Assembly: GCA_030601545.1 (NCBI GenBank)
Contig: JAUVTM010000078.1
Location: 1-8,335, forward strand
Origin: Syntrophobacterales bacterium
GTDB lineage: Bacteria; Desulfobacterota; Syntrophobacteria; BM002
DNA: 8,335 bases
Reading direction: 5' to 3'
Position 1 is the first letter of the stretch; each line of letters starts with the position of its first letter. Positions 1 through 5,430 of this stretch are shown here, in pieces. A model generated the notes under the pieces. It had not been told where the DNA came from, searched no databases, and was given only the letters and a program-made list of their open reading frames with translations. The position numbers and the translations under genes are program-made.

Positions 1-179
1 GGGAACTGGGGCAGAAAGCCACTGCAGTCAAAGACCTGGCCGCCCGGTTGAAATTGCCCCCGCCCCATGTGCTCGGATATGTCCTGGCCCTGCAGCGGAG
101 AGGGTTGGTGGACCTGGATGGTGTGGAAGGCAATTCCCCGCTTTACAAAGCGGTGGAGCCCACGGCACAGGTCGCCTGA
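1..179 (+). CDS. 3' end of a gene with a winged-helix-like C terminus (partial)
   Basis: An open frame enters from the left edge, with its first whole codon at position 3, and ends at TGA 177-179, giving about 58 C-terminal residues. The segment KDLAARLKLPPPHVLGYVLAL followed by QRRGLVDLDG and PLYKAVEP has the rhythm of a winged helix: a short helix, a turn, a recognition-like helix, then a 'RGLV' strand and a wing. Such domains occur in DNA-binding regulators and also as C-terminal modules on unrelated enzymes, so this fragment does not identify the protein. It is on the same strand as the redox genes that follow, but 186 bp and a foldback repeat separate them, so co-transcription is uncertain. 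The rest of the gene lies outside the window. Confidence 0.6.
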   Translation, partial: ELGQKATAVKDLAARLKLPPPHVLGYVLALQRRGLVDLDGVEGNSPLYKAVEPTAQVA

Positions 180-210
180 GGCGAAAAGTTGACCAGTTTG
201 TGATTGCAGC

Positions 211-327
211 ACCACAAAGAGCACAAAGGACACAAAGTATCTTTGTGTTCTTAATGGGTCGATTACAATAAGTTTCTGTGAAAGATTAAAGATTTCTTTT
301 CTTTGTGGCCTTCGTGGCCTTCGTGGT
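211..327. repeat. Inverted pair of 3 x 9-nt tandem repeats (ACCACAAAG-type)
   Basis: The left arm at 211-237 is three 9-mers (ACCACAAAG, AGCACAAAG, GACACAAAG). The right arm at 301-327 is three 9-mers in the opposite sense (CTTTGTGGC, CTTCGTGGC, CTTCGTGGT). The right arm's reverse complement matches the left arm at 22 of 27 positions. A compact hairpin is nested inside: ACACAAAG (230-237), loop TAT, CTTTGTGT (241-248). Words of this kind are frequent in intergenic DNA of several environmental bacterial lineages. I see no coding content, and the repeat could weakly fold in the transcript. Confidence 0.8.
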
Positions 328-352
328 TAAACCCACATGCCTTTCATTGCTT

Positions 353-357
353 GGAGG
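353..357 (+). promoter_or_regulatory. Ribosome binding site deciding the GTG start at 366
   Basis: GGAGG at 353-357 lies 8 nt before GTG 366. It supports that codon over the in-frame ATG at 303, which has no Shine-Dalgarno and falls inside the 9-nt repeat arm; translating from there would add a spurious Trp/Pro-rich leader. Confidence 0.8.
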
Positions 358-365
358 AACGGACA

Positions 366-2051
366 GTGTCACAAAAGCGCGTTGTTGTTTTTGGGGGTGA
401 TCCTGCTGGGGTGGCTGCAGCATTACAGCAAGCCGAGGCCGGCATGCAGGTAACGCTGGTGGAACCTTCACCTAGTTTGGGAGGTGAATGTTTGCCGCAG
501 ACCAGGATCATCGATGGTGACTCCCCATACATAAAACCAGATTTGGAGACGCTGAGAAAGCACCCTAATATTCAGGTGATTACCAATGCGGAGGTGATCA
601 GGACCGAGTCTGCGGATGGTCAGTACCGCTTCCGGATCAAGCAGTCCACCCCCAGGGTGGATATGGAGAAATGCAACGACTGCAAAGAATGCATTCGGGT
701 CTGTCCCATTCACATGTACGATGATTTTAATGAGGGCATAGGCTTTCGCACAGCCATAGACTATTTCAATCCTGAGACGGCCAAGACGGGTGAATACAAC
801 CTCTTCAAAGAAGATATGCCCATTTGCCAGGCCACCTGTCCGGCAAATCTGAACATTCGCTCTTACGCGGGACTCATTGCCGATGGCAAATATGCCGAAT
901 CCCTAGCGGTAATCCGTGAGCGGTTACCCTTGGCGCTCTCAATCGGCCGGGTTTGTCCCCACCCCTGCGAGACAGCTTGCAACCGTGGTTATGTCGACGA
1001 GCCCATCGCCATCTGTGCTTTGAAGCGTTATGTGGCGGATTTCGAAATGCACAACAACCTTGAGCCCCCGGTTGAGGTTCCGGATCAATTCCACCCTGAA
1101 AAGGTGGCCATTATCGGGGCTGGGCCGGCAGGGCTTTCCTGCGCCTATTTCTTGGCCAAGGCAGGGTACCATTCGGTAGTTTTTGAAGCCATGCCGGAGC
1201 CGGGCGGCATGTTTCGTTACGGGATTCCCGAATACCGTCTGCCCACCAAAACACTTATGCATGAGATTAACTGGATTCTAGCCCACGGGGTGGAGTTACG
1301 TTGCGACACTCGCATTGGCAAGGATGTCTCATTTGAAGAGCTGCAAAGGGACTACGGTGCTGTATTTATTGGTGTGGGTGCCTGGGCAGGCATGACCCTG
1401 CGTATACCCGGCGAGGAGATGGAGGGAGTCGTAGATGGTGTCAGGTTCCTCCGCGACGTCAACATGGGCAAGAAGATTGACATGGAAGGAAGGGTCATCA
1501 TCATAGGTGGCGGCAACGTGGCCATGGATGCCGCCAGGGTGAGTTGGCGAGAAGGATTCGAAGAAGTTCATGTCGTCTACCGACGCACCCGAAAAGAGAT
1601 GCCGGCGAGCCCATGGGAAATCGACGCCGCCGAAGACGAGGGCGTCCAATTTCAATTTTTGGTGGCCCCGGTGGAAGTTATCGGGGAGAAGGGCCGGATG
1701 ACCGGTTTGAAGTGTTTGAAGATGGAGCTGGGTGAACCTGACGCCAGCGGCAGGCGCAGACCCGTGCCCATCGAGGGATCGGAGTTTGTCATCGAGGCGG
1801 AGAACCTGATCCCTGCTATTGGTCAGCGGCCGGATATCAAATTTGTGCCGGATGGCAGCGAGCTTGAAATTACCCGCTGGAACACCTTTGCTGTAGACCA
1901 AGAAACTTTCCAGACCAATGTCCCCGGAATCTTCTCTGCCGGAGACGTGGAAACAGGTCCGGATATTGCCATTCGCGCCTGCGCCAATGGTGGCAAAGCG
2001 GCCGCAGGTATCGTTCGCCACATTGAAGCAAAGAGGAGAGAAGCAGCATAG
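366..2051 (+). CDS. HdrA-N / GltD (NfnB)-like FAD, NAD(P)H and Fe-S oxidoreductase, first part of a split HdrA-type enzyme
   Basis: A 561-aa soluble flavoprotein (start GTG 366). Residues 6-41 resemble the FAD-binding Rossmann start of HdrA, ending in GGE, but the dinucleotide motif reads GGDPAG, with Asp12 in place of the middle Gly. A ferredoxin-type motif follows (C103, C106, C109, C113, then Pro), as in HdrA. From about residue 150 a full GltD/NfnB-like module begins: iron-sulfur motifs C154/C158 and C197/C201/C205, a canonical FAD motif GAGPAG at 251-256, an NAD(P)H-binding GGGNVA at 381-386, and the closing FAD motif GD at 526-527. The protein stops just after this, without the usual C-terminal 'RCLxC' tail of the GltD family; that tail is found in the next gene. 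The expected chemistry is NAD(P)H-linked electron transfer through two flavins and Fe-S clusters, possibly bifurcating. The HdrA/GltD family call is strong; the physiological partner is unknown. Confidence 0.85.
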   Translation: MSQKRVVVFGGDPAGVAAALQQAEAGMQVTLVEPSPSLGGECLPQTRIIDGDSPYIKPDLETLRKHPNIQVITNAEVIRTESADGQYRFRIKQSTPRVDMEKCNDCKECIRVCPIHMYDDFNEGIGFRTAIDYFNPETAKTGEYNLFKEDMPICQATCPANLNIRSYAGLIADGKYAESLAVIRERLPLALSIGRVCPHPCETACNRGYVDEPIAICALKRYVADFEMHNNLEPPVEVPDQFHPEKVAIIGAGPAGLSCAYFLAKAGYHSVVFEAMPEPGGMFRYGIPEYRLPTKTLMHEINWILAHGVELRCDTRIGKDVSFEELQRDYGAVFIGVGAWAGMTLRIPGEEMEGVVDGVRFLRDVNMGKKIDMEGRVIIIGGGNVAMDAARVSWREGFEEVHVVYRRTRKEMPASPWEIDAAEDEGVQFQFLVAPVEVIGEKGRMTGLKCLKMELGEPDASGRRRPVPIEGSEFVIEAENLIPAIGQRPDIKFVPDGSELEITRWNTFAVDQETFQTNVPGIFSAGDVETGPDIAIRACANGGKAAAGIVRHIEAKRREAA

Positions 2052-2058
2052 GTAGTCG

Positions 2059-2143
2059 ATTAGTCAAATCGTTAAACCGTCAAATAGTGTGAATTGCAGG
2101 ACTTTAATTCTAGCCTATCTGACCATTTGATGAGTTGACTAAT
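2059..2143. repeat. Imperfect foldback just after the first redox gene
   Basis: The arms at 2059-2087 (starting ATTAGTCAA) and 2115-2143 (ending TTGACTAAT) are 29 nt each, match at 22 positions and enclose a 27-nt loop. It begins 8 nt after the TAG stop and abuts the next inverted-repeat element. There is no T-run, so it is not a clear intrinsic terminator. Confidence 0.65.
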
Positions 2144-2339
2144 AGAGACTGTTCAATATTTTTTTATTCAAAGGACAGTTACCCCCAATGATTACGGGGC
2201 AAAAGCCATCCTAATCCCCGGATTCCCGCTTCCGCGGGAACGACGATAGTGCGCGATCGCCCGCCATCCCCGCGCAGGCGGGGATCCAGATAAGGCACAG
2301 CTCGAAGCATGCTAAGACTGTATTATTGAACAGTCTCTA
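2143..2339. mobile_element. 197-bp MITE-like element with 16-bp perfect terminal inverted repeats
   Basis: The terminal repeats are TAGAGACTGTTCAATA at 2143-2158 and its exact reverse complement at 2324-2339. There is no coding frame inside. The termini begin and end with TA, which would suit a TA-duplicating (IS630/Tc1-mariner-type) transposase acting in trans, but no longer target duplication can be read, so the family is inference. The interior holds two compact palindromes: TTCCCGC/GCGGGAA (2223-2240) and ATCCCCGC/GCGGGGAT (2266-2285). The element lies between the two redox genes and provides most of the unusual 328-bp gap. Confidence 0.75.
2223..2285. repeat. Paired GC-rich palindromes inside the MITE-like element
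   Basis: Hairpin one has the stem TTCCCGC/GCGGGAA around a TTCC loop (2223-2240). Hairpin two has the stem ATCCCCGC/GCGGGGAT around a GCAG loop (2266-2285). The 'GGATTCCCGC...GCGGGAA' pattern is a common extragenic palindrome in many environmental bacteria, so this may be an older repeat captured by, or nested in, the outer element. Confidence 0.7.
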
Positions 2340-2365
2340 ATTATCGAATTGACGAAACACGAGAT

Positions 2366-2371
2366 GGAAGG
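2366..2371 (+). promoter_or_regulatory. Ribosome binding site for the HdrA-like gene
   Basis: GGAAGG lies 8 nt before ATG 2380. It sits outside the MITE-like element, in the short native-looking stretch 2340-2379, so the downstream cistron has its own translation start. An ATG at 2364 overlaps this site but is out of frame. Confidence 0.75.
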
Positions 2372-2379
2372 TTGTCGGA

Positions 2380-3273
2380 ATGAGCGACTACGAAAAAAAG
2401 GGACGCTACATCGTTGAATTCCAGGACATTCCCGCTGAGCGTGAACACCAGATTGAGATTGAGGTTGACGAACGCAGGGGTAATTACGACGAGGTCGAAC
2501 TGGGCTTCGATGAGGAACGGGCGTTGAGGGAGGCTAAACGTTGTCTGAGCTGCAGGCGGTGCTTGGGCTGTGCCTTGTGTTGGGCCGAGTGCAAACCTGA
2601 GGCCATTATCTTCGAAATGGAAGATCAGTACTACGATGTTGAAGCCGATGCTGTTATCATCTCCTCAGGGGTGGAACGGCCCTATGATCGCATTGATTCT
2701 AGCTTTGGATTGGGGCAGCATCTAAACGTCACCACCGACTTGCAGCTGGCAAGAATGCTGAGCGAGAGCGGTCCCAGCAAAGGGCTGGTCATCCGTCCAT
2801 ATGATGGTGAGATTCCCTCGAGCATTGCCTTTGTTCAGAGCTATGAATCGGCCTCCCCTCCGATGCACACGTCAGCACTGTGCTTGGCAATCAACGAGGC
2901 AATTCTGGTACGGGGCAAACTGGCTGAGGCAAAAATAGAAGTATTTGCCAGTAACTTGCAGGATTTTCGCCAGGAACAAGATTCCGCCCTCAAGGGACTG
3001 GAACGAATAGAAATCAGTGATGCTACAGTGAGCAATGTGGCAGCTGTGGAGGATCAGAATCTAGAGCTAACAATATCGAGTAATGGCAGTGAAACCTCGA
3101 AAGTCTTCGATATGATTGTTCTGATTACTCAGCCGCAACTGTCAAATGAGGTAAGGCAAATGAGCAAAGACCTGGATCTAAGCCTGAACTACGCCAGTTT
3201 CCTGGCAGAGGGCGAAGGCTCGGTTCTTCTCACCACTGATAACGAGACCGTTAAGCTCGCTGCAAAGAGTTAG
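2380..3273 (+). CDS. HdrA-like Fe-S protein, second part of a split HdrA/GltD enzyme
   Basis: 297 aa, soluble. Residues 10-58 match the C-terminal tail of GltD-family proteins (NYDEVELGFDEERALREAKR then C55LSC58). Next comes a ferredoxin-type motif C61, C64, C67, C71 with Pro73. From residue 84 it reads as the second half of the HdrA flavin domain: DVEADAVIISSG (86-97), then 'NVTTDLQLARML...GPSKG' (116-135) and 'RPYDGEIPSSIAFVQ' (139-153). Where HdrA normally continues with CVGSRD and a Cys-rich YCSxxCC stretch, this protein has SYESAS and only C168, so that cluster site appears lost. It probably associates with the upstream gene product to rebuild a two-chain HdrA/GltD enzyme. The last 90 residues fit poorly with known HdrA and may be diverging. 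The family assignment is fairly sure; activity is uncertain given the missing cysteines. Confidence 0.8.
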   Translation: MSDYEKKGRYIVEFQDIPAEREHQIEIEVDERRGNYDEVELGFDEERALREAKRCLSCRRCLGCALCWAECKPEAIIFEMEDQYYDVEADAVIISSGVERPYDRIDSSFGLGQHLNVTTDLQLARMLSESGPSKGLVIRPYDGEIPSSIAFVQSYESASPPMHTSALCLAINEAILVRGKLAEAKIEVFASNLQDFRQEQDSALKGLERIEISDATVSNVAAVEDQNLELTISSNGSETSKVFDMIVLITQPQLSNEVRQMSKDLDLSLNYASFLAEGEGSVLLTTDNETVKLAAKS

Positions 3274-3287
3274 CCAAAATTAGCGAT

Positions 3288-3375
3288 CTCCGGCAAAGCC
3301 GGAGGCTTGATTTGTGAACCGCTCAAAGCGGTTGTAAAACCATGAGCCACCTAAAGGTGGCTGTCGTAAAGACAG
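3288..3375. repeat. Cassette of four small hairpins, AAA in each loop
   Basis: Four stem-loops follow closely: CTCCGGC/GCCGGAG with loop AAA (3288-3304); AACCGCT/AGCGGTT with loop CAA (3317-3333), the A-run continuing into the stem; AGCCACC/GGTGGCT with loop TAAA (3345-3362); and CTGTC/GACAG with loop GTAAA (3361-3375), sharing two bases with the third. The stems differ in sequence but the size and the AAA at the turn recur. Downstream of a redox gene this could act as a 3' UTR structure. It also resembles the hairpin-rich ends of IS200/IS605-group elements or a structured RNA. No transposase or nuclease gene adjoins it. Confidence 0.7.
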
Positions 3376-3398
3376 GTTCTAATAGACTTGCCCCATCT

Positions 3399-3496
3399 TA
3401 AAATCCCCCCTAACCCCCCTTTATCAAAGGGGGGAACTTGATGGAATCACTTCAAAATCATCCCCCTTTTGTAAAGGGGGATCGAGGGGGATTTTA
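3399..3496. repeat. 98-bp foldback with C-tract/G-tract arms
   Basis: The left arm at 3399-3435 (TAAAATCCCCCC... ending in a G-tract) and the right arm at 3461-3496 are imperfect reverse complements. Each arm is itself a small hairpin of a C-tract and a G-tract around a TTTATCAAA or TTTTGTAAA turn. This 'AAATCCCCC...GGGGGATTT' pattern is a widespread non-coding repeat. It lies between the convergent HdrA-like gene and pyrR, where it would block read-through from both sides. Confidence 0.8.
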
Positions 3497-3503
3497 CTAG
3501 TAG

Positions 3504-3520
3504 GGTGGGCATTGCCCACC
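3504..3520. terminator. GC-rich hairpin just past the pyrR stop
   Basis: The stem GGTGGGC/GCCCACC closes an ATT loop, 8 nt beyond the end of pyrR. There is no U-tract on either strand, so a classical intrinsic terminator is not shown. Together with the adjacent foldback it is a plausible 3' end structure for pyrR. Confidence 0.45.
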
Positions 3521-3528
3521 GATCGGAA

Positions 3529-4071
3529 TCAATTCTCCTCTACCATAACCCGGTCTTCTTCTCCGGCCTCCCTCATATAGACGTTGACCACCTCGTCCAG
3601 CGTGGTGGACACGGTAATTCCCACATAGTTGGCACAAACGGGAAATTCACGATGGCCCCTGTCAACCAAAACAGCCAATTCGATTCGTTTGGGGCGGCCA
3701 AAATCAATTAAAGCATCCATGGCAGCGCGCACCGTTCGCCCGGTAAAAAAGACGTCATCCACGAGAACCACAACACGCTCATCAATAGAAACCGGCAGTT
3801 CAGTAGACCGGACAATGGGATTCGTGCTCAATTTCGTCCAGTCGTCTCTGTAAAGACCTATGTCTAATATCCCAATGGCAACATCTTGGCCCGTCTTTGC
3901 CTGGATCTTCTCATGGATCCGATTGGCTAAATAGACTCCACCCGTTCGGATGCCAACCAGAACCAGGTTATCCTTATCATCCACCAATTCATAGATGGAA
4001 GAAGCCATCTGCTCCAGGGCTGCATCTATCTCATCGGCGTTGAGTATTTGGCGGCCAGTTTTTTCAGCCAT
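3529..4071 (-). CDS. pyrR: PyrR: pyrimidine operon regulator / uracil phosphoribosyltransferase
   Basis: 180 aa, the normal length for the family. It has the type I phosphoribosyltransferase fold: a 'VLVGIRTGGVYLA' segment at 37-49, DIGLYRDD at 70-77 and the PRPP-binding loop VVLVDDVFFTGRTV at 101-114, followed by the PyrR-typical GRPKRIELAVLVDRGHREFP. PyrR proteins sense UMP/UTP versus PRPP and bind pyr mRNA leaders; many also convert uracil plus PRPP to UMP. An AAGGGG Shine-Dalgarno lies about 10 nt before the ATG. The gene stands alone: no pyrB or pyrC follows, and the next gene downstream is convergent. Its 5' UTR is about 258 nt long because a foldback element sits in it. Whether this PyrR controls its own leader is not shown by sequence; I found no match to the Bacillus-type PyrR-binding loop. 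Confidence 0.95.
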   Translation of the reverse strand: MAEKTGRQILNADEIDAALEQMASSIYELVDDKDNLVLVGIRTGGVYLANRIHEKIQAKTGQDVAIGILDIGLYRDDWTKLSTNPIVRSTELPVSIDERVVVLVDDVFFTGRTVRAAMDALIDFGRPKRIELAVLVDRGHREFPVCANYVGITVSTTLDEVVNVYMREAGEEDRVMVEEN

Positions 4072-4091
4072 ACACGTATCGCCCCTTCACT

Positions 4092-4277
4092 CTAGCCCGG
4101 ATATTTCATGAATCACTTGCTGCGACCACGGATATGGCAGTCCTTCCTGGCGTCCTCGGGTGTCGGCCCCTGCGACGTACCAATCAGGTACGCCTCGGAA
4201 CCAATACCCTGCGGTTGCCAGGTGGCACGCCCATCTTCGTGGTCTCGCGACAGCAATTCATGAAATATCCGGGCTAG
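4092..4277. mobile_element. 186-bp MITE-like foldback in the pyrR 5' UTR
   Basis: The termini are perfect 22-bp inverted repeats at 4092-4113 (beginning CTAGCCCGGATATTTCATG) and 4256-4277. Beyond them the symmetry continues imperfectly (TTGCTG...GACCACG on both sides), so much of the element can fold back. It carries no convincing gene. I see no clear target duplication, partly because the outer CTAG is itself palindromic. It separates the pyrR promoter and leader terminator from the pyrR start codon. The parent transposase family is not identified. Confidence 0.8.
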
Positions 4278-4280
4278 TGC

Positions 4281-4312
4281 TAAAAAGACAAACTGCCAGT
4301 TTCCTGGCAGTT
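4281..4312 (-). terminator. Promoter-proximal intrinsic terminator (attenuator-like) in the pyrR leader
   Basis: Read on the - strand: a 9-bp stem AACTGCCAG/CTGGCAGTT closed by a GAAA tetraloop, followed by TGTCTTTTTA. The U-rich tail exists only on this strand. The hairpin starts about 17 nt after the predicted transcription start, so terminated RNA would be about 45 nt. I see no obvious competing antiterminator in the short leader. Confidence 0.7.
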
Positions 4313-4335
4313 GTGTTATGAACCTAATTTTCGGG

Positions 4336-4364
4336 ACTATACCGCATGGTTTTCTGCTTGTCAA
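4336..4364 (-). promoter_or_regulatory. Sigma-70-type promoter for pyrR
   Basis: On the - strand: a perfect -35 TTGACA (4364-4359), a 17-nt spacer and -10 TATAGT (4341-4336). The expected transcription start is near 4329-4330. This is the best promoter match in the window and points at pyrR, although the start codon is about 258 nt further on. Confidence 0.75.
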
Positions 4365-4381
4365 TGCACGAAGAGCGTCAG

Positions 4382-4620
4382 TTGTCCGTGGTCTGTGGTC
4401 CGTTGTTGAAAAGGCATAGGGCATAGAGCATGGAGCATAGAGTAACTGGCAAAAGGCTCAGGGCGCGAGGCCCAAAGCAAACTCACAAAAAGTAGAATCC
4501 AGAAGTCAGAATCCAGTATCCAGTAGCCCTCGGATGTGAGGTACTAACTTATGATTGCTTTTCTCCTAACTCCTGTCTTCTGACTCCTTACTCTATGCTC
4601 TATGCCCTATGCTTCCTTGT
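4382..4620. repeat. Word-type repeats forming a large imperfect foldback between pyrR and rnc
   Basis: This gene-free stretch is made of short repeated words. It starts with GTCCGTGGTCTGTGGTCCGT (4384-4403). GCATAGG/GCATAGA-type heptamers follow at 4413-4445 and recur in opposite orientation at 4588-4612 (ACTCTATGCTCTATGCCC). Between them are AGAATCCAGAAGTCAGAATC (4492-4511) and a partly complementary 'CCTGTCTTCTGACTCC' (4572-4587). The outer words pair over about 25 bp. I see no coding potential here. Bases 4621-4695 contain a TTGACT-rich stretch but no clear promoter for rnc. Confidence 0.7.
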
Positions 4621-4695
4621 CCTTGACTTTGACTCTCTCATTAACCAAAATGGCAATAATCTGTTACTCCTTTACTCGACAGTCGGGATGAGAGA

Positions 4696-5430
4696 ATGAC
4701 ACACAACGATAGTGAAATACTGCTTGGAGAGCTGGAAAAACGTATAGGCTATACCTTTCGCGATCCCCATTTGTTTCGCAATGCCCTCTTGCATCGATCC
4801 TATGTGAACGAGAATCCGCATCTGCACCTGACGGACAATGAGCGCTTGGAATTTTTGGGTGATGCCGCCCTGGACCTAGCTATCAGTCATATATTGATTG
4901 AGCGCTTTCCGCACTACGATGAAGGTAAACTTTCTCGGCTCCGGGCTGGCATCGTCAACGAGAAACAGCTGGCTTTGGTTGCGGAGGAACTGGACCTGGG
5001 AGCGGCCTTACATCTGGGTAAAGGTGAGGAACTCAGCGGCGGCCGCCACAAGCCTTCCCTCTTAGCCGATGCCTATGAAGCTATGCTGGCTTCCGTGTAT
5101 CTCGACGGAGGGCTGGCCACTCTTATGAGTATGGTTGAATCTCACTTTGCTCGCTTCTTCTCTGCAGAGGAGGATCTACCACACGCTCTGGACAAAGACT
5201 ATAAGACGCGGTTGCAAGAAGTACTTCAGAGCCGTGAGAAAACTGTACCCCACTATCGTTTGGAGGCTGAAGAAGGCCCGGATCATGACAAAAGGTTCCG
5301 AGTGAGCGTCTGGTTGAAGGATCAACTTCTTGCCTCGGGCTCTGGGCCCACCAAGAAGTCTGCCCAGCAGAAGGCCGCTGGTAGGGCTCTACAATTACTC
5401 GAAGGTGAGGGTGAAGACGACCGAGATTGA
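4696..5430 (+). CDS. rnc: Ribonuclease III
   Basis: 244 aa, usual length. The nuclease domain (about 10-155) holds the signature NERLEFLGDAALDLA at 48-62, giving catalytic acidic residues E52 and D56, and the second pair D125 and E128 in LLADAYEAM. All four Mg2+ ligands are present. The double-stranded RNA-binding domain runs from DYKTRLQEVLQ (168-178) to about 237, including the KKSAQQKAAGRAL helix. The enzyme cleaves double-stranded RNA as a homodimer and processes rRNA precursors and structured mRNAs. Only a weak GAG-type Shine-Dalgarno precedes the ATG. A three-codon frame, ATG 4688 to TGA 4699, overlaps the start codon and could be incidental. The gene overlaps the next cistron by 20 nt, so the two are translationally coupled. 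Confidence 0.96.
   Translation: MTHNDSEILLGELEKRIGYTFRDPHLFRNALLHRSYVNENPHLHLTDNERLEFLGDAALDLAISHILIERFPHYDEGKLSRLRAGIVNEKQLALVAEELDLGAALHLGKGEELSGGRHKPSLLADAYEAMLASVYLDGGLATLMSMVESHFARFFSAEEDLPHALDKDYKTRLQEVLQSREKTVPHYRLEAEEGPDHDKRFRVSVWLKDQLLASGSGPTKKSAQQKAAGRALQLLEGEGEDDRD

Noticed and set aside
303..365. N-terminal extension of the first redox gene from ATG 303
   Set aside because: It has no Shine-Dalgarno, translates repeat DNA into a Trp/Pro leader, and lies before a well-spaced GGAGG with GTG 366.
1329..2021. Long open frame on the - strand (230 codons) inside the redox gene
   Set aside because: It is antisense to a clear GltD-like coding region, resembles no known family and has no ribosome binding site; it is a composition shadow.
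2253..2260. GCGATCGC, the HIP1 octamer of cyanobacteria
   Set aside because: It occurs once, within a GC-rich palindromic repeat; it gives no support for a cyanobacterial origin.
3288..3375. CRISPR-like array
   Set aside because: The four hairpins have different stems and no constant repeat or regular spacers.
4281..4364. Bacillus-type PyrR-binding loop or antiterminator in the pyrR leader
   Set aside because: The 17-nt leader before the terminator holds no match to the known binding-loop consensus and no segment complementary to the terminator stem.
4113..4424. Open frame of 103 codons on the - strand between pyrR and rnc
   Set aside because: It spans the foldback element, the pyrR leader terminator, the pyrR promoter and repeat words; the product looks like translated repeats.
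4621..4695. Promoter for rnc (TTGACT with AATAAT)
   Set aside because: The spacing is about 20 nt and no other -10 fits at 16-18 nt; too weak to annotate.
5330..5410. Upstream in-frame ATG for the radical SAM gene
   Set aside because: It would add 27 residues overlapping the rnc dsRNA-binding domain, with no family match; GTG 5411 has a suitable GAAGG upstream.
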